Part shown: positions 26,645-34,583 of the stretch, piece by piece
Numbering within the stretch: position 1 is the stretch's first letter
How the letters are laid out: each line of letters starts with the position of its first letter
From: Myxococcales bacterium
GTDB lineage: Bacteria; Myxococcota; UBA727; VGSZ01
Assembly (NCBI GenBank): GCA_023248635.1
Contig: JAHFED010000019.1
Span: 1-64,000, forward strand
Length of the DNA stretch: 64,000 nucleotides
Reading direction: 5' to 3'
Position numbers and translations under genes: made by a program
Notes under the pieces: generated by a model
Told to the model about the DNA's origin: nothing
The model's input: only the letters and a program-made list of their open reading frames with translations
Database searches by the model: none

Positions 26645-29209
26645 ATGGCCAACGTGGATCCCACACAACACCGCGTCCTGCTGGTGGGACCGCGCGTGGT
26701 GCCCCTCAAGTCGTTTTTCGAGAAGCGCCGCTACCCCGTCGTCGCCGCTGACAGCGGCGTCGAAGGCATGGCCCAGCTCGACACTTCGCCCTGCGACATC
26801 GTCGTCCTCGAGCTGAACCTGGGCGATCTCACAGCGAGCGAATTCCTGATGGCCGCGCGCCAGGGCAATCCCAAAACGACTTTCTTGCTCATCGACGAAT
26901 CCAGCAAGGCCGCGCACATCGTCAAGGCCATGCAAGCCGGCGTCGACGGCTATCTCGCTACACCGCCCGACGACGAACGACTCTTCTACGAGGTCGAGCG
27001 CCACCTGATGCGCACGCGCGCGCAGGCGCCAGAAAAGGCCTTCGACGACGACGAAGCGACGCGCACCGTCATGCACTCGATGGCCGAGGCCGCCGCCTTG
27101 ACCGCGGCCATCGCCGACCGAGAGACCCAGGTGATTGAGTTGTTGGTGCAGGTCAAGAACGCCAACGAGGGCCTGAGGCGCCTGGGGGAGGCCCAAGAGG
27201 CCCTCAGTGGTGTGCTGGACGGCCCTCTCGATGGTCCGCGCGCCCAGCAACTTCGCGAACAGGTGCAGCTGGCGCAGCTGGCCGGCATCGAGCTGGATTC
27301 GCTGCGCAAAGAAGCGCAAGGCGCGCGAGAAGTAAAAGCGCGTTTGCAAGCCGAGCTCGACGCTGCGCGCCAGGTTCTCCCCGCCGGCAACGCTGCTCGC
27401 GTCGACGAGCTCGAGCGCGAGAACATCCTGCTGCAGGGCCGCGTCACCGAAGCCCTCGACGCCGCGGCCGCCGCCAAGGAAGCCCTCTCGGTCTCAGAAG
27501 ACGAGAGCACCGAAGCCCTGGCTGACGTCGAGAACCTGCGCCAGGTGATCGTCGAGCGCGACACCCACATCGCGGCGCTCGAAGCGACAGCCGAAGCGCA
27601 GGCGTCGTCGTCGGCGTCGTCGCTGGAGCTTGCGCGTGCCGCCCACAGCGAGGCCCTCGTCGCCGAACGTGGCGCCCACCGAGACGCCCTCGCTGAGGCC
27701 CTGGCAGCGAGCGAAGCGGCCCACAAAGAGGCCCTCGCCAAACAGGCACAAAGCCTCGCCCACGACGTCAAACTAGCGGTCGCCAAGGAGGGTGCCCGAC
27801 TCGAAAAGATGCACACGGAGGCCATGGCCCAAGCCCGCAACTCTGGGGCCGACGACGTCGACAAGAAGCTCGAGGCCCAGCGCGTGCTCATGGCCAAACA
27901 GACCCAGGCCGCCGTCGACAAGGCCACCGACAGCCAGCTGCAGCTCGAAGAAGCGCGCACCCGCATCGAGTTTCTCGAGCAAGAGGCGCGGCGCATCCAA
28001 GCCGAGTCCAGCACCGCCGTCGAGCGGGTGCGGCGCGAGGCCGAGGAACGCGTCAAGGGACTCCAGGCCAGCTGCGAGACCCGCCTGCTCGTCGAGCAGC
28101 AGGACTTCAAGAAGCAACAGCGCCAGGAACAGGAGGCCTTCAAGAAAGAAAAGATGCGCCTCATCGAGGAGAAGCAGGCGGCGGCATCGGGATCCCAAGA
28201 GGCCGCCGTCGTCATGGAGCGCTTCTCGGCGGAGAACGTGGCCCTGAAGAAGCAAAACGCGGAGCTGCTGGCGAACAAGCAGGGGCTGCAAGACGCCGCC
28301 GCCGCCGCTGCCGAGCGGGTCCGATTGGCCGCCGGCGAGGTCACCCGGGCCCGCGACGAAGCAGCCCAGGCCGCCGCCCGCGTCAACGACGTCGTCGACA
28401 CCCACAAGCGCGTGGATGCCGCCATGGGGGCGGTTCAGGCCCATGCCCGCAACCTCGAGGAGGAGCTCGCAGCCGAACGCCGCCGCGCCGACGCCGCCGT
28501 CGCCGTCGCCGCCGGCATCCCTGCGCTCGCCGCGGCTCACGCTCGCGCCCTGACCGAAGCAGCCGAGGCCCACCAGCGCGCGCTCGAGCGATGCGAGGCC
28601 GCCCAACGCGACGCTTTGGCTGGGGTGCGCGCAGAGTTGCAGGCCCTGCAGCAGAGCTCCGAGGCGCAATTGGCGCAGCAACGGCAGCGGCTCGAAGATC
28701 TGCGCAGCGAGGCCCAGGCGGCCCAGGCCCAGGCCACGCAGTTTATCGGCGAGCTCCAGCGGCGCACCCAGGACCTCGAGCCCATCACCACCGACCGCGA
28801 CGACTTGCGCGCGCGTCTAGCCAGCGCGCAGTCCGACGCCGAGATCCAGCGGGCCCAGCTGCTCGGCCAGCTCAGCGAGCGTCAGGCCGAGGTCGATTCC
28901 CTGCGCGACCAGCTGTCGATCCTGCGGTCGACGGCGCCGTCGTCGTCGTCGCCGGACGAGACTGAGGGGCTGCGGGCGCGGCTTGCTCAGCTCGAACGCA
29001 GCTCGACGACGGATCCCGCGGTGATGGCCACCGTGCGCTCCCTCGTCGACGCCATCGAACCGCTGCGTTGGGGGCTCGGCTCGGCCATCGACTACATGCA
29101 CCCCTTCGAGACCAACGATCAGTCGCTGGCGGGCCACGTGCGGAGCTTGCGCCTGCTGCAGGCCACCCTGGCCCGGCTCGCCACCGAGAGCGCCAAGAAC
29201 GGCAGCTGA
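26645..29209 (+). CDS. Pseudo-receiver plus long coiled-coil protein (FrzS/AglZ-like architecture)
   Basis: The 854-residue protein starts with a response-regulator receiver fold (residues about 8-125: HRVLLVGPR, CDIVVLELNL, GVDGYLATPP). The phospho-acceptor position is Glu56 instead of Asp and the conserved Lys is replaced (T106), so it is probably not phosphorylated. Residues about 140-760 are a very long Ala/Glu/Arg/Gln-rich coiled coil. A short globular C-terminus follows (about 775-850). Myxococcus polarity and motility proteins FrzS and AglZ share this order of domains. The start is placed at 26645 because the receiver begins there; the ribosome site is poor. Function as a polar or cytoskeletal scaffold is inference. 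Confidence 0.8.
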   Translation: MANVDPTQHRVLLVGPRVVPLKSFFEKRRYPVVAADSGVEGMAQLDTSPCDIVVLELNLGDLTASEFLMAARQGNPKTTFLLIDESSKAAHIVKAMQAGVDGYLATPPDDERLFYEVERHLMRTRAQAPEKAFDDDEATRTVMHSMAEAAALTAAIADRETQVIELLVQVKNANEGLRRLGEAQEALSGVLDGPLDGPRAQQLREQVQLAQLAGIELDSLRKEAQGAREVKARLQAELDAARQVLPAGNAARVDELERENILLQGRVTEALDAAAAAKEALSVSEDESTEALADVENLRQVIVERDTHIAALEATAEAQASSSASSLELARAAHSEALVAERGAHRDALAEALAASEAAHKEALAKQAQSLAHDVKLAVAKEGARLEKMHTEAMAQARNSGADDVDKKLEAQRVLMAKQTQAAVDKATDSQLQLEEARTRIEFLEQEARRIQAESSTAVERVRREAEERVKGLQASCETRLLVEQQDFKKQQRQEQEAFKKEKMRLIEEKQAAASGSQEAAVVMERFSAENVALKKQNAELLANKQGLQDAAAAAAERVRLAAGEVTRARDEAAQAAARVNDVVDTHKRVDAAMGAVQAHARNLEEELAAERRRADAAVAVAAGIPALAAAHARALTEAAEAHQRALERCEAAQRDALAGVRAELQALQQSSEAQLAQQRQRLEDLRSEAQAAQAQATQFIGELQRRTQDLEPITTDRDDLRARLASAQSDAEIQRAQLLGQLSERQAEVDSLRDQLSILRSTAPSSSSPDETEGLRARLAQLERSSTTDPAVMATVRSLVDAIEPLRWGLGSAIDYMHPFETNDQSLAGHVRSLRLLQATLARLATESAKNGS

Positions 29210-29222
29210 GAGGGTGACGCGG

Positions 29223-29267
29223 TGGCTGCCCGCTTCCGCGTCAGCGAGGAAGCACTCGAAGCGACCA
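29223..29267 (+). repeat. Short dispersed repeat, family B, copy 1
   Basis: A 45-bp stretch between two genes whose core CTGCCCGCTTCCGCGTCAGC and flank TCGAAGCGACCA match the reverse complement of 48637-48682; the core also matches 59764-59789. It begins 13 bases after the stop of the coiled-coil gene and ends just before the next ATG. GCTTCC and GGAAGC can pair. Confidence 0.75.
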
Positions 29268-30224
29268 ATGAAGCAGCGCAGTAGCCTTGCGTTCATGCTG
29301 CCCTCCCTGCTGCTGATCCTTGGTGCCGCGAGCGCCCAGCCGAAGCCCCTACCACCCGCTGTGGTCCCCGCGCCGCCGCCGCTGGTGTGCCCGGAGGTCC
29401 CGGCGTCGCCGGCGAAGGCGGCCAAGGTGCGCGTGATGCTCCCCGATCTCGATGTGCGCGGTCGTCACACCCAAGCGCGGGCGGCGTTGGGACAGATCGT
29501 GGCCGAGACCGCCGGCGGCGTGCGGGGCTTCGAGATCCTGTCGGCGACCGAGGTGCGCGCGGTCCTCGATCAAGAAGCGAACAAACAGTTCGTCGGCTGC
29601 AGCGCCAGCAGCTGTCTGGCCGAGATCGCCGAAGCCCTCGACGCCGATCTCGTGGTCACCGGGCGCATCGAAGACGCCCCCGACGGCGCCGCCCTGCTCT
29701 CGCTCTCGGTGGTGAACGCCCGGGCCATCGTCGTCGTCAACCGCGTCAATGTCGTCTGGCGGGGAGACAGCTCGCGCATGGCCGACGTCGTGCGTACGTC
29801 GTCCCAGCTGCTCTTGGTCGACGCCAAGGCGCGCAAGCCAGGCTCCATCGTGCTGACGGGAGTCGGACCCGAGGCCCGCGTCGTCGTCGACGGCATCGAG
29901 CGCAGCGCCGATCACCGCCACGGCTCCATCGGTGGGCTCGACGTCGGCGTTCACGAGGTCGTCGTCGATGCGCCGGACAAGATCACGCGCACCAGCTGGG
30001 CCATCGTCGAAAGCGACAAGGAGACGACGTTGTCGACACCCCTCGACGACGTCCCCGTTCCGGCGGTGTGGTTGTGGCTGGGGGGGACCGCGGCTGTCGT
30101 CGGGGGGGCCGCAGCGACCGGGGCCTTGCTCTATTTCAGCGGGCCGGGAAACGCCGGCCTCGTCGCCGACGCGCCCTCGGTGTCGGTCAACGACGTCGAG
30201 GGCCTCAAGGGGATCGGCAAATGA
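29268..30224 (+). CDS. Secreted TolB-N-like protein with PEGA-like region (paralogue 2)
   Basis: The 318-residue protein has a signal peptide (MKQRSSLAFMLPSLLLILGAASA), a Pro-rich linker, then the same core domain as the gene at 8840-9694 (FEILSATEVRAVLDQEANKQFVGC, SSCLAEIAEALDADLVVTG), including the Cys pair. Residues about 190-265 (PGSIVLTGVGPEARVVVDGIE, GLDVGVHEVVVDAPD) resemble a PEGA beta domain, followed by one transmembrane segment near 275-295. Its stop overlaps the start of the FGE-like gene (ATGA). The ATG at 29268 begins the signal peptide; a GTG at 29214 would add 18 residues but hides it. Confidence 0.8.
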   Translation: MKQRSSLAFMLPSLLLILGAASAQPKPLPPAVVPAPPPLVCPEVPASPAKAAKVRVMLPDLDVRGRHTQARAALGQIVAETAGGVRGFEILSATEVRAVLDQEANKQFVGCSASSCLAEIAEALDADLVVTGRIEDAPDGAALLSLSVVNARAIVVVNRVNVVWRGDSSRMADVVRTSSQLLLVDAKARKPGSIVLTGVGPEARVVVDGIERSADHRHGSIGGLDVGVHEVVVDAPDKITRTSWAIVESDKETTLSTPLDDVPVPAVWLWLGGTAAVVGGAAATGALLYFSGPGNAGLVADAPSVSVNDVEGLKGIGK

Positions 30225-31564
30225 AGGTCAGCGTCTCTGCCCTCGTCGTCGTCGTCGTCGTCGTCGTCGCAGGTTGTCGCGATGTCGGCGATGCCCAATT
30301 GCTGGTCGAGTTGGTGTCCCCCGTTGGGCAGCAAGGGCTGCAGCAGGTCGAAGCGCGGCTGACGCTCACCGATGACAAAGGCCAACACCCGGCCGTCACC
30401 GTGCGAGATCTCAAGGAGGACGTGGTCGTAGCCGGCGTCGACGTGCCCTTTCCTTGTGGCGATGCGGGTTGCGAAGCTTCGATCTCCGTCGACGCTGGCA
30501 GCTACGACGCAACCCTCGTGCTCTCCGCGGTGGATCGCTGCGGTGCCCGCGCCCCCGTGCTGGCCTTCGACGGCGTCGTCGATGTCGACCACTGGGAGGT
30601 GGTCGTCGTCGACCTGCGACCAAGCGACGCGAGCTTCGACGCCGACACCGACGGCGTGATCGATGTGCTCGAGGCCGTGAGCTGCGGGCGCTTCGACGTC
30701 GACGAAGGTGCTCAACCGCCGCGCGCCTGCGCCGCAGGTCACGAGGAGTGTTGCGCCGGCGTCACTGCTCTAGAGGGTGCGGCGACGTTCTTCGCCGGTG
30801 GCACGACGACGCTGCCCTACGATCTCGACGGCGACGGCGTCACATTGACCCCCGTTCCCGCCTTTGCCCTGGATGCCACCGAGGCCACCTTTGGCCAGCT
30901 CGAGCGCTGCGTCGCCGCTGGGGTGTGCCTCGCAGGGCGCCCCGAGGATCCCGCGCGCAAGGCGCTGGCCGAGGTCGATCGACGCCAACCCGTGCGGGGA
31001 CTCCTGCCCGTCGACGCCGCGGTCTTCTGCGGTTTTTTCGGCAAGCAGCTCCCCGATGACGCCTCCTGGGATCTTGCGGCCGCTGATCGCGACGGCGTGC
31101 GCGCGCGCTACCCCTTCGACGGCGGCGACATCGTCGAATCGGTGGGCTGCGATCCCGAGGATCCGGCGCCGTCGGCCCGCCACCGCGCGGCCGGCAAGGA
31201 CTGCGATCCTGGGCCTGCGGCGGTGGCGTCGTTCACGTCGACCTACGCCGAGCGCGGCACCGGCAGCCCGCTGGCCGATCTTGCCGGGAACGTCGCGGAA
31301 TGGACCCTGGTGCGAGGCACGGGCGCAGACGACGACGACGCCGACTTCGACGGCATCCCCGACGGAGCGAGCGCGGTCGTGTTGCGGGGCGGTGGGGCTG
31401 GCAGCTTCGTGCAGCTGCTCGAAAACGATTTGCCCCTCGTCTTTGAGATCGCGTCTGAGAGCGATCGCAATGCGCTGCAGGCCGTCGTCGCCGAAACCGG
31501 CTTTCGTTGTGCTGCCCCCGTCGCCCCCGTCGTCGTCGACGAGCCCGCTTGCCCCGGCCTGTGA
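30221..31564 (+). CDS. FGE-sulfatase-domain (SUMF1-like) lipoprotein
   Basis: The 447-residue protein has a lipoprotein signal made largely of one Val run encoded by GTC repeats (MKVSVSALVVVVVVVVAGC). After a beta-rich N-terminal half, residues about 205-435 resemble the formylglycine-generating-enzyme/SUMF1 fold: VPAFALDATEATFGQLERC, the PVRGLLPVDAAVFCGFFGKQLPDD block, LADLAGNVAEWT and the closing TGFRCA. Many such proteins are non-catalytic scaffolds or carbohydrate binders; I cannot confirm the copper-site cysteines of true FGE. The ATG overlaps the stop of the TolB-N-like gene, so both proteins probably work together in the envelope. Confidence 0.82.
   Translation: MKVSVSALVVVVVVVVAGCRDVGDAQLLVELVSPVGQQGLQQVEARLTLTDDKGQHPAVTVRDLKEDVVVAGVDVPFPCGDAGCEASISVDAGSYDATLVLSAVDRCGARAPVLAFDGVVDVDHWEVVVVDLRPSDASFDADTDGVIDVLEAVSCGRFDVDEGAQPPRACAAGHEECCAGVTALEGAATFFAGGTTTLPYDLDGDGVTLTPVPAFALDATEATFGQLERCVAAGVCLAGRPEDPARKALAEVDRRQPVRGLLPVDAAVFCGFFGKQLPDDASWDLAAADRDGVRARYPFDGGDIVESVGCDPEDPAPSARHRAAGKDCDPGPAAVASFTSTYAERGTGSPLADLAGNVAEWTLVRGTGADDDDADFDGIPDGASAVVLRGGGAGSFVQLLENDLPLVFEIASESDRNALQAVVAETGFRCAAPVAPVVVDEPACPGL
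30244..30270 (+). repeat. (GTC)n trinucleotide microsatellite within a signal peptide
   Basis: Nine consecutive GTC triplets encode most of the hydrophobic core of the signal peptide of the FGE-like lipoprotein. Triplet gain or loss would change signal length without shifting the frame. Confidence 0.8.
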
Positions 31565-31689
31565 CGCTCAGGAGAGCCCGCGGCGCACCCGCAACACCTC
31601 GATCAAGGCGCCGGCCACCAAGGCAGCGCGCCCAACACCCCGATCCCGAGCAGCATCAAGAGCGTGCGTTGCCGCCAATCCGCGCTCAT
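31565..31689 (-). pseudogene. Possible small membrane peptide with a frameshift
   Basis: Reading leftward from an ATG at 31689 gives 21 codons of a one-helix peptide (MSADWRQRTLLMLLGIGVLG) that then runs into a stop at 31603. A one-base shift near 31620 would continue the helix with a charged end (LVAGALIEVLRVRRGLS) to a stop at 31565. It lies 48 bases downstream of the membrane-protein gene on the same strand. No ribosome site is obvious, so it could be a decayed gene, a sequencing error or chance. Confidence 0.25.
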
Positions 31690-31736
31690 CGTTGTGAAGG
31701 CAACGCAGCCGAGGTCAGGGGCCTTGGATCCACGAT

Positions 31737-32345
31737 TCAGCCCTTCAGCAGGACGGCGCGGGTGCGCAGGATCTCGGCCACGGTGGCGCCGACGACGACG
31801 AGATCGACGATCTGAAAGAACCAGGGAAAGGGCGGGAAAAACACCAGGGTGACGACGTCGATGAGCGCCCAGGCGATGACCACGATTGGCAGAAAGGCCG
31901 GGGCACGGTGGGCCATCAAGATGCTCGTCAGCCAGCAAGCGAAGACGAAGGCTGCAATCAAGGGGATGCCCTGGAACCAGAAGAAGGTGAGCCAGGGCGA
32001 GCGCTCCAAGCCAAGCGCGTCCAGCAAGGGCCCTTTGGCGAGGACCCACACCGCGTCGATGATGAACGCGACGAAGACGGCCTGCCGCAGCACCGCGCTC
32101 CCAGCCGTCGTCGGCATGTCGTCGAGAGAGGCCAGCAGGAAAACGATCACCGCGATGGCTGCGGCGCCCAGCAGCGAGCCCAGCAGCCCAGGGATGCCAA
32201 AGGTGTGCCCCATCCACGGGACCACGATCGCAGCGACCAGTCCGAGGAAGAGCTGGTCGATGGTGGGAGCCGAAGACGCCGTCGTCGTCGTCGTCGTCGG
32301 CTCGGGTGCGGTCTTCTTGCGGGCAAGGGTGGGGCCGTCGGACAT
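31737..32345 (-). CDS. Multi-pass membrane protein of unknown function
   Basis: The 202-residue protein has a charged, Thr-rich N-terminus (encoded by GAC/GTC-type repeats) and five or six predicted transmembrane helices (LFLGLVAAIVVPWMGHTF, LLGAAAIAVIVFLLASL, AVFVAFIIDAVWVLAKG, IPLIAAFVFACWLTSILM, LPIVVIAWALIDVVTLVFF and a weaker last one). No family motif is recognised. It starts 9 bases after the uracil-DNA glycosylase stop, so they may be co-transcribed. Confidence 0.75.
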   Translation of the reverse strand: MSDGPTLARKKTAPEPTTTTTTASSAPTIDQLFLGLVAAIVVPWMGHTFGIPGLLGSLLGAAAIAVIVFLLASLDDMPTTAGSAVLRQAVFVAFIIDAVWVLAKGPLLDALGLERSPWLTFFWFQGIPLIAAFVFACWLTSILMAHRAPAFLPIVVIAWALIDVVTLVFFPPFPWFFQIVDLVVVGATVAEILRTRAVLLKG

Positions 32346-32354
32346 GGCCTCGGT

Positions 32355-33173
32355 TTAGCGCGCCAAGCGTTTCATGACTTGCTGCAGGTCACTCCACGCT
32401 TCGCGCTTCTTGCTCTGCTGGGGATCGCGCTCTTCGCGCAGCAGGTAGCTCGGGTGGTAGGTCGGCATGAGGTCGATGCCTTCGTAGCGTTGCCAGGAGC
32501 CGCGCAGCTTGGAGATCGGGGTTTGGGTTCGCAGCAGTGCATGGTTGGCGACCCGGCCCAGGCCAACGATCACCTCGGGCTGCAGGATGGCGAGCTGGGT
32601 GCGCAAGAAGCCCTCGCAGGCGTCGACCTCGTCACGCTCGGGGTCGCGGTTGTTGGGCGGCCGGCATTTGACGACGTTGCAGATGTAGACCTCGTCGCGG
32701 CTGAGCCCCATGGCAGCGATCATTTTTGTCAGCAGCTGGCCCGCGCGGCCGACGAAGGGGATGCCCTCGCGATCTTCGTCGGCCCCAGGTCCTTCGCCGA
32801 CGAAGACCAGTCGTGCCTGAGGGTTGCCGGCGCCGAACACGAGCTTGTTGCGTCCGCGGTGCAATTTGCAGCGGGTGCAGTCGCCAACGACGTCGTCACG
32901 AAGGATACGCAGCTTCTCGGCGTTTGGGGCGGTCAGCCTTGTCACCGAGGCGAGCAGCTCGCCCAGCTCGACGCCAGCGAGCGGCGCGGAAGGCGAAGGC
33001 GTCTCAGATGGCGCTGGCGGCATCGGTGCGGGCGCGCTGGTCGGCTGGGTCGGCGCCGTTGGCGCGGTGGCGAAGATCGGCCGGGGCAAATGCTCGAAGC
33101 CAGCGACGTCGACGGCCCCCTGGAGACCGCGGGCCAGCAAGGCGAGAGCCGAGGGAAGATCGTCGCGGTTCAC
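32355..33173 (-). CDS. Uracil-DNA glycosylase, Fe-S type (family 4/5)
   Basis: Removes uracil from DNA to start base excision repair. The 272-residue protein has a Pro/Ala-rich N-terminal stretch (about 35-65) and then the family core: Fe-S cysteines in DCTRCKL and in YICNVVKCRPP plus a later Cys in DEVDACEGF, the catalytic-pocket motif VGEGPGADEDREGIPFVGRAGQLL, GLGRVANHALL and the C-terminal PTYHPSYLLR. This is the arrangement of type-4 UDGs. The start is GTG at 33173; the ribosome site is weak. The N-terminal extension is typical of myxobacterial and other delta-proteobacterial homologues as far as I recall. Confidence 0.92.
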   Translation of the reverse strand: MNRDDLPSALALLARGLQGAVDVAGFEHLPRPIFATAPTAPTQPTSAPAPMPPAPSETPSPSAPLAGVELGELLASVTRLTAPNAEKLRILRDDVVGDCTRCKLHRGRNKLVFGAGNPQARLVFVGEGPGADEDREGIPFVGRAGQLLTKMIAAMGLSRDEVYICNVVKCRPPNNRDPERDEVDACEGFLRTQLAILQPEVIVGLGRVANHALLRTQTPISKLRGSWQRYEGIDLMPTYHPSYLLREERDPQQSKKREAWSDLQQVMKRLAR

Positions 33174-33307
33174 CAGGGAGGCATGGTCCAGCGTGGTGCG
33201 CTCGGCAAGCGATGCGAGGCAAGGAAGGTCGCCGACGTTGACGCCGCTTTGGAGTGGGCGTTACGGTCCGGCGTCAAGTTTTTCGTCCCTCGAGGACGGA
33301 GGCCCGG

Positions 33308-33856
33308 TTGAGCACGCGCACCAGCAGCAACACGAGCAGCACGACGACGCCGCCCCCCGATTCCGCGGGTCTGCCCGACGGCGCGGTCCTCGCTACAACG
33401 ACGGAGGACGGCGAGAAGCGCCGCCGCGCTCGCACCCTGTCCCGCAAACAAATGGCCCGCGAACATCGCAAACAGCGCGCCCGCGGCGAAGTCGTCGACG
33501 TCGTCGAATACTGGCGGCCCCAGACCCGCTCCGAGTGCCTCGAGATGGAGCGGCCCTGCCTCTTCGTCTCCTGCCGCTTTCACCTCTTTCTCGACGTCAA
33601 TCCTGAGACTGGGTCGCTCAAAGAGAACTTTCCCGGCAAAGAGCCCTGGGAGCTCGAGGAGACCTGCGCCCTCGACGTCGCCGACCGCGGAGGCATCACC
33701 CTCGAAGAAGTCGGCACCATCATGAACCTGACGCGAGAGCGCATCCGCCAGGTCGAGGTGCGGGGGCTCGAGAAATTGAAAGAGGTCCCCGAGTCCGAAG
33801 GCGGCGTCGCCGTCTACATCGACTGGGATCCCTACGATTCCTCCGTCGACTACTGA
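33308..33856 (+). CDS. Sigma-region-4-like helix-turn-helix protein
   Basis: The 182-residue protein lacks sigma region 2 but carries a clear region-4-type helix-turn-helix at about residues 135-165 ([29 protein letters not shown]). Ahead of it is a conserved block [21 protein letters not shown] and [12 protein letters not shown], with Cys residues that could bind metal or sense redox. The N-terminal third is Ser/Thr-rich and then strongly basic. The start is TTG at 33308, chosen for the GGAGG five bases upstream. Similar short proteins are widespread in Myxococcota as I remember them; DNA-binding or RNA-polymerase-binding is inferred. Confidence 0.8.
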   Translation: MSTRTSSNTSSTTTPPPDSAGLPDGAVLATTTEDGEKRRRARTLSRKQMAREHRKQRARGEVVDVVEYWRPQTRSECLEMERPCLFVSCRFHLFLDVNPETGSLKENFPGKEPWELEETCALDVADRGGITLEEVGTIMNLTRERIRQVEVRGLEKLKEVPESEGGVAVYIDWDPYDSSVDY

Positions 33857-33882
33857 GCGCCTGCCCCGAGGTGAGGTCGACT

Positions 33883-34545
33883 TCAGGGGGCCGCGCGCTG
33901 AACGACCATGAGCACTGCGATGAAGTGCAGGGTCGCGCCGCCCAGCGTGCACGCGTGAAATGCCTCGTGGTAGCCAAACACGGAAGGCCACAGAGTCGGC
34001 CTTTTCAACGCATAAAAAATTGCCCCAAAGGTGTAGACGACGCCGCCGGCAAAGACGAGGGCGAGCACTTCGGTGCCGAGGCCGGCGTGGGCTTCGGTCC
34101 AATAGGGCACGACGGCCCAGCCCAAGGCGACGCACAAGATGGGCGCGACGATCTTGGGTGCGTTGATCCAAAAGAGGGATTTGACGACGCCGACGACGGC
34201 GCCGCACCACACCGCCAGCAGCAAGACGTTGCCCTGGTCGCTGCGCAGGCCCAGCAAGGCGAGGGGCGTGTACGTCCCGGCGATCAGCACGAAGATCGAC
34301 GCGTGATCGGCCCGCCGCATCCGCGCCCGGGCCCCAGGGCTCCAATTCACCCGATGATAGACGGCGCTCACTGTATATAGAACGACCAGGCTCGTGGCGA
34401 AGCCGCCCGCCGCCGCCGCCGCCCGCGTCGTCGGCGCCGTCGCCACCATCACCAGGCCGGCACCCAGGGCGGCGAAGGCAGCACACTGGTGCAAGACGCC
34501 CCGCAGAAGGGGCTTGGCCACGACGACGTCAGAGCTGGCGGACAT
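33883..34545 (-). CDS. Hemolysin III / PAQR family membrane protein
   Basis: The 220-residue protein has seven hydrophobic helices and the Hly-III/PAQR landmarks: SAVYHRVNWSP after helix 2, RRADHASIFVLIAGTYTPLAL, and the late YHEAFHACTLGGATLHF with paired His residues for a metal site. Members act as membrane hydrolases or regulators of membrane fluidity; bacterial roles are poorly defined. It converges with the sigma-region-4-like gene and is followed upstream by the large zinc-ribbon/TPR gene on the same strand. The ATG at 34545 begins the family's N-terminus. Confidence 0.88.
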   Translation of the reverse strand: MSASSDVVVAKPLLRGVLHQCAAFAALGAGLVMVATAPTTRAAAAAGGFATSLVVLYTVSAVYHRVNWSPGARARMRRADHASIFVLIAGTYTPLALLGLRSDQGNVLLLAVWCGAVVGVVKSLFWINAPKIVAPILCVALGWAVVPYWTEAHAGLGTEVLALVFAGGVVYTFGAIFYALKRPTLWPSVFGYHEAFHACTLGGATLHFIAVLMVVQRAAP

Positions 34546-34583
34546 GCTCTGTGAGCTAGCGGCCGGCGCTCGCGCGTCAATGG

